Shown piece by piece: positions 54,695-64,000 of a DNA stretch of 64,000 bases (the first letter of the stretch is position 1; each line of letters starts with the position of its first letter). The position numbers were made by a program, and so were the translations under genes. A model generated the notes under the pieces. That model made no database searches. It was not told the DNA's origin and worked only from the letters and a program-made list of their open reading frames with translations. Where the stretch lies: NCBI GenBank assembly GCA_019022495.1, contig JAFEKR010000014.1:806001-870000 (forward strand), in the 5' to 3' direction. The DNA comes from Epichloe hybrida (Eukaryota; Ascomycota; Sordariomycetes; Hypocreales; Clavicipitaceae).

Positions 54695-56755
54695 ATGGCG
54701 GTGGAACCGCATTACACTGATGAGGGTTCGTTCACGTTCAAGATCGTTGCTCTCAAAGATAAACTGACTGAAACTTGTGTGTCGCTAGTGCAAGTCGCCC
54801 TAAAATCAATCAATACGGATCCGGAAAATGGTTTCTTCGATCGTCATATCCTTCTCACGAAGTACAATACCAAAGCCGACATTGGACGCAGCACCAAACG
54901 AGATGCAAGATTGGCTGCGCAGCCCAACAATGGATGGTTCGACTCTCCTGTCATGTCTCGAAGTCATGCCAGACTACTTTTTTGTCCAAAGCTCAACGTG
55001 TGTCCGCTGAAGCTTGCTTTACTCTCAAGACTTGGCTGACTCTTTTTCATAGAGCATTTCCGTAATGGATATCGGTTCACTGCATGGAACTTACGTCAAC
55101 AACAGCCGCGTCGTCCAACGCCAGGTGCGAAAGCTGACTTCAGGTGATATACTGCGATTCGGCGCCCCTATTCAAAAAGGACGTGACATATTCCAAGCAT
55201 GTGAGGTGAAGGTTGTGCTCAAACAAGGCTCGTCAAAGTACGTATTCTCACTACATTACGTTGAAGCACTTAAATCTAACAACTTACAAGCCCCGGAGAA
55301 CGACCGTTGGTGTTCAAAGTTCCCGATTCAACAGACGATGAGGACAACATAAGTGATGTCGATGAAGCGGTCGACTCAAGTGTTGCGATTCTGCGGAGGG
55401 CCGGCATGGCTTCCTCGCGTCCAGAGGAAACCGCTACTGTTAGTACTATCGACTTGACCGAGGGGGAGGCCTCGGCGGTGAAGCATGCAGATCCTTCTGG
55501 CATTAAAGAACTTTCTGATGAGACCACACCGGACGACAAGCCCGTTCTCGAACGAGATCGTTTACGCTGGATACCCGAAACAATTGAAAATCTTGATGAC
55601 GAGAGCGAGTCGGGCACTAGCCTTCACAACTCCAACTCTTCGATTGTGGTTGACACAGATGAAGAATCTTCATATTCGAATAAAGATGAACATGATGATG
55701 ATGAGAGATGTGTTAGATCTGAGTATGTCGCGGTGGAGTCGGACTTTGACCACAGTGCGTTGGCATTCCCACAGCCACCCCATCGCGCGAGGCCCGGAAC
55801 TGACTTAGACGACCTAGATAACTCACACGAAGAAGACTCTGCCGCCCAAGAGGCCACTGGTTCTTTACAAGCTGTCTCAGACCAGAAAAACAGCCCAGAC
55901 GCACAAACGTTCGCAATAGAGACTAGCGTTCCGTCGCCACGAAGCGCCAACGTGGACGCTGTATCCATGTTTGTCATTTCTCGGCCGCTTGCTAATCATC
56001 CAGAGTCTTGTGCACGAGACTCTTCATCGGCTCAGATCGCAAAGGCTGAGTTTTTCGCCGCGCGGGAGCATAATCGTCAAGTTCACTTGTCTCATGGGGA
56101 TAAACTGGAGGAGACCACCCAACGTAGCTCTGTGGATATTGCAGAAGATGACGGTTCGTCGATATCATTTTCAACTAGTCATCCAACCACAAACATTTTC
56201 GGTCCCTCCGAGTCTTCGACTTGCACAACAACTGCCGCGTTGCTTGCTTCTGGAGAGAAATTCTTGCCAACTCCAATTGTCGAGGAAAGCCCTGCAGAGG
56301 GAAATGTTCTGGAGGACTTATTTGATGACGCATCGGCTTTCTCTTACGAAACGAGTAAAAAGACGGTTCGGCAAACGGATCATAACACGATTCTTCCAGA
56401 AATCGAGAAGACTGGTTTGACCAATGAAGAGGACGTCGAGTTGCCTCCGTCCCATCCGCCCGATGCTAAGCGTCCTTCTAGAAAGAGAAAATCTGGCGAT
56501 ATCTCGGCTCTACTGCCAGCCGAAGTTGAGCCTCACTCTTCACAGACACAACTCGAGTCATCGCAACCAGTGATTAACCTGGAAACTCCAGCAGCATGGT
56601 CTTCAGACGGCCCTGAGATCACTTATACAGATCTAGCCTCGTCTTCAGAGAGGCCAGTCAAGCGCCTGCGACGAGCGGCTGAGATCCTCGGGTATGCGGC
56701 TCTTGGTGGCGTCGCTGTCATGTCTGCCCTGATAGCCACTGCGCCCGCGTTGTAA
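54695..56755 (+). CDS. FHA-domain protein with predicted C-terminal membrane anchor
   Basis: Three exons: 54695-54997, 55053-55237, 55291-56755, 650 residues. FHA domains bind phosphothreonine peptides. Seen: FHA at about 45-160 with DIGRSTKRDA, MSRSHARLLF and DIGSLHGTYVNN (the conserved GR, SxxH and NGT-like positions), interrupted by intron 1; then about 440 residues of acidic, Ser/Thr/Glu-rich disordered sequence; two basic clusters (KRPSRKRKSG, RPVKRLRR) that could be nuclear signals; and a last hydrophobic stretch ILGYAALGGVAVMSALIATA ending four residues from the C-terminus, like a tail anchor. It could be a nuclear-envelope or ER FHA adaptor; it lacks the coiled coils of SLMAP/Far10-type STRIPAK subunits. 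Intact. Confidence 0.82.
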
Positions 56756-57560
56756 CAGGAACAGCTTGCACACGATGAAGTTGACTCTGGTGTTTTTTTT
56801 TTGTTTTTTTTTTGCCTGAAGTCTCACACATCTTACTTATTCATGGAGCTTGACGTTTCGTGTCTGAATTATGTTACAATGCTTTGCGCTATTTCTCGTT
56901 CGTGGTTTCTCGCTGCACAGTTGTTGCAACAGACAGAATAGTAAGGATGAAGTAGGCTGGGCGTTCTTGAACGCCTGACAAGGAGGTCGTCTTTTTCAGA
57001 TGCTTACGATGATTAATACCTCTTTTCTTCTTCTCTTTAGGGCAGGACACGGAATGACACTAGTTGAACTTTTTCCTCTCTTGTATGTAACAGGATGCAA
57101 GTGACTAGCCTCACCATTTCTGGGACAGAGTAACTGTTCGCGAGCTGTGTTTCTACTTGGCTGCCGTGTGATGCAACCAGAACCACGATATCTGTCCCGC
57201 GTAACCCCTCAAATTAGGTATACCGTATTGCAAGTTGCTCGTTAGTGTACTCCGTATAATGTAATAATTCGTGCTGGTTCGTGAACTATTTATTTATTTA
57301 TTTATTACAGGCTCCATCCAGACTTGGCTTGTGGGGGGTGGTGGAGACCCCAGCTTCCTGCCAATAGCCAGCCGCCTGCTTTGAGCTCCTCGCCCGCCAA
57401 CTTTGCGACTTCCCATTTGTTGCATCTCGCAAGCCCGACAATCAACATCGACCTCGCTTCGTCCACCTCGATCTTTGCTGCTGCAGGTCTTGGTTCTGCA
57501 CCGCACACCAGGCGCAAGTGGACTGTGCTCATTCGCAGTTTGCGCTCCCAGTCCACCGCC
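56756..57560. other. Intergenic, no supported gene
   Basis: 805 bp; T-runs near 56792-56812, TACTCCGTA at 57248-57256 and (TTTA)4 near 57290-57306. Confidence 0.5.
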
Positions 57561-58738
57561 ATGTCTGTCATTCTCTGCACCGGTATGCACGCGCCTCGAC
57601 TTTCTCTGCCTGCCTCAACCCGCCCGCACCCCCCCCTTCTTCCATCTTCAACAGCATCCTACTATATCCGCTCGCCTACTAACTGGGACCATTGGCAGCG
57701 GGCTATGACCATACCATCAGGTTCTGGGAAGCGCTCTCGGGCATCTGCTCGCGCACGATTCAACATCCCGATTCTCAAGTCAATCGACTCTGTATCTCCC
57801 CCGACAAGCGATTCGTGGCGGCGGCGGGCCATCATACGGTCAAGCTCTACGATATCAAGTCCACAAATCCCAATCCGCTCTTGACATTCGAGGGACACAC
57901 GGGGAACATCACCGGCGTAGCGTTTCACTGCGAGGGCAAATGGATGGTGACGAGTTCCGAGGATGGCACGGTCAAAATCTGGGAAACAAAAACCGGCTCC
58001 ATTCAACGCAGCTACAACCACGGGTCTCCCGCAAACGATGTTGTCATCCATCCTAATCAAGGCGAGATCATCAGCTGTGATCGGGCGGGAAGTGTGAGAA
58101 TATGGGATCTGGCAGAGAACACATGCGCGCATGAGCTTCTACCCGAGGAGGATGTCCCAGTGTCGAGTGTCACTGTTGCAAGCGACGGGACGCTGCTCTG
58201 CGCGGCCAACACATCGGTGCGTACATTTCCACGCGACTCCCAAGCCTGTTATATTGTCCCGCCCTCTCCAACTGACAGGGCAGACATGTATGCCGCGGGC
58301 GCTAACAAAAACTGACAGGGAAACGTCTTTGTGTGGAAACTGCAACAAACATACGATCAAACTCAAATCATGCCAATAACACATTTCAGCGCCCACAAGG
58401 AATACATAACGCGCATTCTTTTATCGCCGGACGTGAAGAAGCTTGCCACATGCAGCGCGGATCACACAGCCAAAATCTGGGAAGTCAACAACACGAAACC
58501 ACGAGACGAGGGCGAGAAGGACCCGAAGCCGTTTCCCCTCGAGGCAACCCTAACAGGTCATCAGCGATGGGTATGGGATTGCGCTTTCAGTGCCGATTCA
58601 GCGTATCTGGTGACTGCCTGCTCTGATCATTACGCGCGACTATGGGAGGTGCATAGCCAGCAGATCATTCGACAATACAATGGACATCACCGAGGTGCCG
58701 TTTGCGTTGCGCTGAACGATTACTCGGAGACGCGTTGA
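57561..58738 (+). CDS. lst8: Lst8/Wat1 (Pop3) WD40 subunit of TOR complexes
   Basis: Three exons: 57561-57582 (7 codons plus one base, MSVILCT), 57699-58216, 58319-58738, 319 residues, the usual length. Lst8 binds the TOR kinase domain in TORC1 and TORC2. Seen: seven WD repeats, for example AGYDHTIRFWE, GHTGNITGVAFHCEGKWM with SSEDGTVKIWE, CDRAGSVRIWDL, FSAHKEYITRILLSPD with CSADHTAKIWEV, GHQRWVWDCAFSADSAYL with CSDHYARLWEV. The tiny first exon and the GNVFVWKL start of exon 3 match the family exactly. Intron 2 holds two ACTGACAGGG acceptor-like copies 40 bp apart; only the second keeps the frame. Intact. Confidence 0.95.
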
Positions 58739-59550
58739 GGAGAAGGAAAAAAAAGGGGTACATGTACCTGATTGACGCTACTATTGACATATGATACAAT
58801 TTGGCGAGGCACGTGACGTGACACAGGAGTGCGCAGGCCACGGGTCAGCCTGATCTGATGACGGCCAACAGGCCAGGAGCAAAGTGCTCATGGTGTGGGA
58901 CTTGCATTGATTGGGCAGAAGGGCGTTTTGTTATACACGACGAGGCGCGGAGGGGATTTCACATTCCGTGCATAGTAACTTGGCCGCTTGAATTCGTTTC
59001 ATTTTGAACATGGAAACTGGGTTGCATGGTATTTATCGTAGTGTATACTACGCATAATGTATACTTGGGAGTACATACATTGGCCGGGGTGGCGCAAGAT
59101 ATTGATAATGACGGCAATGAGACAGTCTCTCTCGGCCACCATGACATTTTGCGACAAGCGTCTGTCTCGTTTCATTTGCACAATTTCAACGTGACAACGT
59201 CTGGATTCGTGCGCACCGTTTTCGTTACTTGAGGCACTTGTTCGCAATCGATCAGGGGTACATTTGATCACTCTTGCATTCAAAACGTATGATAAGAAAA
59301 TCCAGATGCGAAGATGACATTTTGGTCCGTATATTGCTTAATGTACTATTTTTGCGTGGCAAAAACCCGGCCACGACACTCGACCCCGTCGTCGTTGATT
59401 TACTAGGAGACTTAGGAGACTTTTTTAACACGATTCAGCAGCTCTGCCCGGGGAACCAGTCCACCATCATAACTATATACTAATCTTTGCATATACTAGT
59501 TTTCTTTTTTCTTTTTTTTTTCCGCATTTCTATATCCCCCCCCAACCAAC
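58739..59550. other. Convergent spacer, no gene seen
   Basis: 812 bp with short domain-free frames between lst8 and the HsbA gene. Confidence 0.5.
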
Positions 59551-60099
59551 TCATGCGGTGAAAGGCACAGCGGCACCTCCGCTGTAGGCCTTGACGGCCC
59601 TGCCAAAGTCGTCGTCGATACCCTTGACGAGATCCTTGGCCACGGCGTTCAGCTCCGAGGGGACCTTTTCGATGACGGCTTCGGAGAAGTTGGCGGTGGC
59701 GGCGCGCAGCTTCTTGGTGGTGGAGAGGACGATGGGGCTGACGATGAAGAGCTTGTCGAACTTGGGCTTCTGGGAAATCAGGTCGTCGACCGTCTTCTTG
59801 GCGTTGCCGGCCAGGCCGCCCACGAGGTCGGCGATGACGAGCGCGTCGTCGGAGCTGAGGAGGGTGGACTCCTTGGCCGAGGCGGTGCCGGACTTGAGGG
59901 AGCCCTCGAGCTTGTTGGAGGCGCCGATGATGGGCAGCGCGCTGAAGATCTGGCCGTCGAACTTGCGGACGGCGCCGTCCAGGGCGGTGAGGTCCTTGTT
60001 GATGGTCTTGAGGGAGTCGCTGATGGTCTTGACGTCGGCGAGGACCGTGGCCGCGAGGGCGACGACGGCGAGGGGGACGACGGACTTGAGCAGCATCAT
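59551..60099 (-). CDS. HsbA-family hydrophobic surface-binding cell-wall protein
   Basis: Single exon, 182 residues (two adjacent ATGs at 60099 and 60096). Seen: signal peptide (MMLLKSVVPLAVVALAATVLA), then a cysteine-free, mostly helical domain typical of HsbA (ISDSLKTINKDLTALDGAVR; ADLVGGLAGNAKKTVDDLIS; ELNAVAKDLVKGIDDDFGRA) with alternating small and hydrophobic residues. HsbA-type proteins are secreted or wall-bound, coat hydrophobic surfaces and can recruit cutinase-like enzymes; galactomannoproteins share the fold. A TATA element lies 162 bp upstream. The codons are strongly GC-biased at third positions, as in a highly expressed gene. Intact. Confidence 0.88.
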   Translation of the reverse strand: MMLLKSVVPLAVVALAATVLADVKTISDSLKTINKDLTALDGAVRKFDGQIFSALPIIGASNKLEGSLKSGTASAKESTLLSSDDALVIADLVGGLAGNAKKTVDDLISQKPKFDKLFIVSPIVLSTTKKLRAATANFSEAVIEKVPSELNAVAKDLVKGIDDDFGRAVKAYSGGAAVPFTA

Positions 60100-61127
60100 C
60101 TTGATAAAAAAGAAAAAGAAAGAAAGGGAAGAAGGCTGAGGGTGGATGGGACCGGATGTGGACAGGGAACTTGATCTTCAGGGGATTGATCTGGATCGGA
60201 TAGAATAACTTTTTCCGGGAGAAGGGGGGAGGGGGGGGGGGGGCTGCCTTGACGAAGCCCTTTATAGGAGGTTCTTGAGCAGCAGATTAAATTTTTTTTT
60301 TTTCTTCCAAAGCTAGTTTCTGTGTTCCATCTTGCGCCGTGATGAATAGAGACTATTATGCCGGGCCCCCCCCCCCCCCTTCTTCTGGGTGCGGCCTCCG
60401 TCGATGGAGCATGGCGAGAATCTGTGATCAGATGCCTGGTTCAGCATGTGCCTCGGCGCCTGCCTGTGCAAATTGCACCAGAGTTGCGAGCACAATGGCC
60501 CATCGCATGCCACGGTAGCAACGGAACTGACTAAGAATCTGCGACCGGGTGCATGTGAAGTGCGACTCTCTGGCCCCCCCGTTGACGCAACAACCCCCTC
60601 CCCCCCTGTTCAACCCCCCGGGAAACCCCAGATTTAAGGGGTGCGGGTAGTCCCCACCTGCCCCACATCCATCAGACAACCACATGTTGCCGACACACAT
60701 GTGGTTTTGTGTGTCAGCGCGTTGCGTCATCGTCCAAAGGTGTCGTGAAATTGACTGTTCTCTCAAGTCCACGTTGCCGAAATCGAGCAAGCAAATCTGC
60801 TATACTTTTTGTCACAAAAAAAAAAAAATTTCCACGATTGATTTATTTTCTCAGTTATCAAAATCTCTAACAACCACGGTCCACACACGTCGGGCCATGC
60901 CAAGTCGGGGGAACACGCAAGCTTTACAATGAAACAAGGATTGACCAACAAGCAAGGCACAGGCTCAACAAAACTTGGGAAAGAGCAAGAAAAAAATCAT
61001 TTTTTTTTTATCATTCTTTCATACGTAAGCATCCATCATCTCACACTAAGCCGGTTCACGCTGCGGGCAAGAAGACCAGCCCCCCCCTCCCCCCCCTATC
61101 ATTGGCCCATGCTCTCTCTCTCTCTCT
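60100..61127. other. Spacer, no gene seen
   Basis: About 1.0 kb between two minus-strand secreted-protein genes. Contains G-runs at 60226-60243, a C-run at 60366-60379, A/T-runs and the TATA box of the HsbA gene. Confidence 0.5.
60261..60266 (-). promoter_or_regulatory. TATA box of the HsbA gene
   Basis: TATAAA on the minus strand, 162 bp before the start codon. Confidence 0.4.
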
Positions 61128-61495
61128 CTACTTGTTAACACAGTTGGCCTGGTCGAAGGCGGCCTTGGCGCCGTTCAACACATCAATGACGCCCTGGGCC
61201 TGCTTCTGGGCAATGGCCTTGTCATTGTCGGGGGACCTTGGAGACGGTGACATCCACGAGCGCCTGACTGATGGTCGCCATGTCGGCGATGGTCTGGCGG
61301 ACGACGTCGCACTCGTAGTCGGTCTGGATCTGCGGCTTCTTGGCCTCGAGGCCGTCCACCAGCGCCTGCGGGCGTGCCGTCCTGAGGTCCTGGACGGGCT
61401 TGAGCAGGCCGAGGGACTTGGAGAGGGTGAGGCGGCGAGGCACATGCGCTGCTGGAGATGGCGCAGAGCACGGCGGAAGCAGAGACGAGCTTCAT
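61128..61495 (-). pseudogene. Small secreted protein (HsbA/galactomannoprotein-like), frameshifted twice
   Basis: ATG 61495 opens a signal peptide (MKLVSASAVLCAISSSACA). The mature part then lies in a second frame (LTLSKSLGLLKPVQDL, ALVDGLEAKKPQIQTDYECD, ADMATISQALVDVTVSKVP) and its end in a third (DNDKAIAQKQAQGVIDVLNG, AAFDQANCVNK, stop at 61128). Joined, it would be about 120 residues with two conserved Cys, a helical secreted protein near the HsbA gene. The first shift falls at the CGCATGTGCCTCGCC stretch near 61440, the second in the CCCC run near 61233. Family assignment is by composition, signal peptide and helix pattern, so moderate. Confidence 0.6.
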
Positions 61496-62514
61496 TCTGG
61501 GGGGTTTATCTTTCTTTTTCAAATTTGTTTTTTTTTTCTCGTAAACGAAAAAAAAAACGAAGAAGAAGAGGGGAAGGAGGAGCTTGGTGATGATGTTGTA
61601 TGAATACGACGATGCATCCCCCAAGTTATATACATGTGCGCTTTTCGTCTTTTCCGTCAACCACGGACGGATGTTGAATCAGCTCGCTCGCCACTGCTTT
61701 TTTTTTTTTTTTTTCCCCTTTTCGCCAGCCCCCATAGCGTGGCCCATTGATGCAACGATGGTCCTGGCGACAATTAGCATGAGTCTGAAAGCAAAAGAAA
61801 GAAGGAAATAATCAAGGTTCTCTCCCCGCATTCCCACATGAGATGTCACGAGCCTCCGACACTTGTGACGATCAAGATTTCCCCGAGATCGGACTGTCCA
61901 TTCGATCTGGATATTAACTGGGCCTGGATCTGGGATACCCCGCCTTTTTGGGGGGGGTTGCGTCTGGGGAGAGACTTGGGAAACATGGCTATTATGAGCC
62001 GTACCATTTCCGTGACGCTGAGTGTTCGGTATATACGAACGAATGTGCGCTTCTTTTCCAAGAGTCTGTCTAAGGGCACACAGTAAAATCTCGGCTCTAG
62101 CAAAGTTCGTCTCGTATCTAGGGTTGAGCCTTTTGACCGGCTTCATCGACGACAAATCGGTCAAGATGCAGGCCATTTCCTATGTGGAGCCACGTGGGAA
62201 ATTTTTGCGGTTTGTGTTTTGCATTTTGCACATGGGACCAGGGCAGGAGGGACATGGGTATTGCATGAAGAAGGAGCACTTGGGGAAAAAAAAAAGAAAA
62301 AAAAAAGTTTAGCTTCTACTTCTAGCTTGCGTTGCCTCGTGCAAGCAGGTCGACAAAATGTTTTGATAAAGCAGAAAGCCTTGCAAGAACGTGTGTATCG
62401 ATGGGATGGATAATGGTGTAATTGTAATGTGTGGTAGACAGAGTAGAATTCATGACAAGAACCCTCCTCATTCGTGTATCTGCCATCAAGCAGCCAAGCT
62501 GAGCTTGGTGGTGG
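61496..62514. other. Spacer with dispersed repeat C copy 2
   Basis: About 1.0 kb. A/T-runs (61529-61536, 61699-61714, 62285-62307), repeat C at 62072-62143, otherwise no supported gene; the minus-strand frame 61679-62176 is a read-through of the repeat. Confidence 0.55.
62072..62143. repeat. Dispersed repeat C, copy 2 (other copy 33796-33863)
   Basis: About 65 aligned bases, close to 85-90 percent identical by eye to the first copy. Confidence 0.75.
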
Positions 62515-63143
62515 TCAAGACTTGCTCTGAACACACAAGGCAATTCCGACCAGAGAGAGAACCATTCCCGCTGCAGTATCTAGAACCAAGTCAACATGGT
62601 AACAACGGCTTATGCGCTCGGGACATCAAGGGCCTCCTTACCTCTGCTGACGACTTTGCCTTCGACATACCAATCTCCCAGAACAGTGAAGAGAAAGGCC
62701 ATGGTGTTGACGATGGGAACAGTCAAGCTCAGCTCTAGAGACATGACGTCCCGTCAGCAAATTCGGTGGAACAACAACAAAAAAGGAAAAAGGAAAAAAA
62801 AAAAAACGAAGAGAATGGTGACAAGCGAAATTGGCATACCAGCCTGGCCAATGAGGAGAAAGAACCATACACTGCCGGTGAGGTTCAACAACAAAGGGAC
62901 GGCATATCGCGGGTTCCGCAGAAGGTCGACGACGGAGAAGAAGGCCCCGTACAGCTTGCTTCGCGGCCAATGATTCTTGACCGCGTCTGTTTCCAGAACA
63001 GGATGGGGGGTCGGCCGATGGGAGCGCGCGGCGCGGCGGATAAACGGCGTGGTGAGCCCCCAGGCTAGCCCGACGAGGATGAAGCTGAGAAGGTAGTTGA
63101 TGAGGGGGGGCTTGGCGTCAGGGGGGAGGACTTCCTGCGTCAT
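62515..63143 (-). CDS. TMEM234-like small multi-pass membrane protein
   Basis: Three exons: 63143-62840, 62734-62642, 62579-62515, 153 residues. Seen: four membrane helices typical of this DMT-like family: LINYLLSFILVGLAWGLTTPF (start), AVPLLLNLTGSVWFFLLIGQA, LTVPIVNTMAFLFTVLGDWY and AGMVLSLVGIALCVQS, with the conserved NxxGS and PIxN motifs. The splice model joins IGQA to ELSLTVP and KVVSR to DTAAGM as in relatives. TMEM234 is an ER/basement-membrane-linked protein in animals; in fungi it is uncharacterised. Intact. Confidence 0.88.
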
Positions 63144-63244
63144 TCTTGTGGTGGGAGATGGGGTCGTGGTTGCTGTTTGGCGGGAGGGAATTCATAGATG
63201 GTTTGGTTGTTTGGAGGAGACTTGGACGTCCGGAAAGGGGTCAT

Positions 63245-63284
63245 GGTCACTGATGGTCACTGATGGTCACTGATGGTCACTGAT
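63245..63284. repeat. (GGTCACTGAT)4 tandem repeat
   Basis: Four perfect copies of a 10-bp unit 102 bp upstream of the TMEM234-like start codon. Confidence 0.9.
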
Positions 63285-63436
63285 GGATGGGTGGATGCAC
63301 GAGGCTAACAAATCGACCCCGTCCCGGCAACAACCAGAGACGGAACGCAACGGGTGGGGTCATCGGGAATTAACAAGTCTACGTCGTCTACTCCGTACGT
63401 CCGTCCGTCCTCCGAAGCTCCGAATGATTTTACAAC

Positions 63437-63494
63437 GACTACGAGCCCCACGCGGGGCGGCCACTATCAGCTCTCAGTGGCCATAATAGTGATC
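63437..63494. repeat. Dispersed hairpin repeat B, copy 2 (other copy 7550-7601)
   Basis: Two consecutive stems: GCCCC-ACGC-GGGGC and GGCCACT-ATCAGCTCTC-AGTGGCC, both perfect in this copy. Confidence 0.8.
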
Positions 63495-63612
63495 ACGCAG
63501 TTTTACCCACGAATCGCATCTGCCCTTTTTTTCCACCATAAGTCGCATACGCCATCACGTCACATCATTATGTACATCCGCCGAGCCTACATGTACCGCA
63601 ACGAGCCCATTC

Positions 63613-63972
63613 CTACTTCGGCTCACGAATTCCCACCCAAGCAACATGCAATTCGTCGACGACGATTGGAACATTAAGTGCCTGATTGACTTGCCGCGCC
63701 GTACTGCCTGACCAAACCCCTATTCCTATTACGGGCAAGCTCCTCTTGTCCCGTGCCGCGTGCGTGCTGGCCTGAGGATAACACGGCGTCTTGGCTGCCC
63801 TTCTCCGCTCGGCTTCCTCGTTCAGCCTCTCTTTGTTGGCCTTGCTTTCATGTCTCCTCTCCGCCATGGACTTCAGCACAAGGCCAAGGTACTGATCGAT
63901 TCGCTCGTGAAGCCGTCCGCGCGAGTGACCGACTTGGCGCAGCAAGTGCCCTGGCATCACCCCGGCTCTCAT
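63613..63972 (-). CDS. Unrecognised ORF at the window edge
   Basis: About 119 codons, helical and Arg/Glu-rich in the middle (LKSMAERRHESKANKERLNE, EEAERRRAAKTP). No domain recognised. It may be a fragment of a gene running past the right edge or a relic near repeat B; sense codon pattern is unremarkable. Confidence 0.25.
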   Translation of the reverse strand: MRAGVMPGHLLRQVGHSRGRLHERIDQYLGLVLKSMAERRHESKANKERLNEEAERRRAAKTPCYPQASTHAARDKRSLPVIGIGVWSGSTARQVNQALNVPIVVDELHVAWVGIREPK

Positions 63973-64000
63973 GGCCTTGGGCCGTTAACGAGAATCAACT

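Larger units (their letters stand above)
63144..63612. other. Spacer with tandem 10-mer and hairpin repeat
   Basis: Contains (GGTCACTGAT)4 at 63245-63284, TACTCCGTAC at 63389-63398 and dispersed hairpin repeat B copy 2. Confidence 0.6.

Noticed and set aside
61679..62176. 165-codon minus-strand ORF with poly-Lys end
   Set aside because: Reads through dispersed repeat C and an A/T run; not a gene by itself.
63245..63284. CRISPR-like array
   Set aside because: The 10-bp units are directly abutting with no spacers, and the genome is eukaryotic.

Overview
The window looks like nuclear DNA of a filamentous ascomycete, most likely a Hypocreales-type Sordariomycete. Genes are separate (no operons) and carry short 43-230 nt introns with GTRNGT-like donors and CTRAY branch sites. 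The gene set is fungal: sphingolipid C9-methyltransferase, HsbA and GLEYA surface proteins, a TINA/ADIP protein, Rvs167, Gpi12 and Gpi13. The order assignment is inference; no rRNA, tRNA, CRISPR or prokaryotic feature was seen.

Layout. 1-11.5 kb: a GH31 glycosidase cut by the left edge, a 12-repeat Cys-rich GLEYA adhesin, sphingolipid C9-methyltransferase, and a frameshifted mitochondrial hot-dog dehydratase. 11.8-27.7 kb is a dense, fully intact housekeeping block: GPI13, a CsbD-like stress protein, an Rvs167-type BAR-SH3 protein, NFS1, a TINA/ADIP-like protein, RRP7 and a TMEM19-family protein. 28-36 kb is repeat-rich and decayed: a broken phosphotransferase-like gene, one intact S10 carboxypeptidase, three hairpin MITE-like elements and AT-rich sequence. 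36-51 kb is an accessory block: a cystathionine gamma-synthase remnant, an FAD phenol-hydroxylase-type monooxygenase, GPI12 (core), a FAH-family hydrolase, a nucleotidyltransferase-like protein, an unknown protein, a broken MOSC-reductase-ferredoxin fusion and a frameshifted MFS carrier. 51-64 kb returns to core genes (IFRD, a tail-anchored FHA protein, LST8, TMEM234) mixed with secreted proteins (HsbA and a broken small secreted protein).

How the genes relate. Two genes act in GPI-anchor synthesis (GPI12 early, GPI13 late). NFS1 supplies Fe-S sulfur in mitochondria and LST8 is a TOR-complex subunit. The monooxygenase, FAH hydrolase, ferredoxin-reductase fusion and monocarboxylate-type MFS carrier could together handle an aromatic or keto-acid substrate, but this is inference and several of them are broken.

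The most notable signals are: (1) frame-breaking indels confined to accessory genes while the core genes are clean; (2) three neighbouring inverted-repeat elements whose arms differ between copies yet stay paired within each copy; (3) a T65 homopolymer inside a GPI12 intron; (4) a dispersed hairpin repeat whose two copies differ only by C/T changes and two short indels; (5) recurrence of the 9-mer TACTCCGTA in non-coding DNA. Exon boundaries were placed by eye from reading frame, splice consensus and remembered family sequences, not by alignment.
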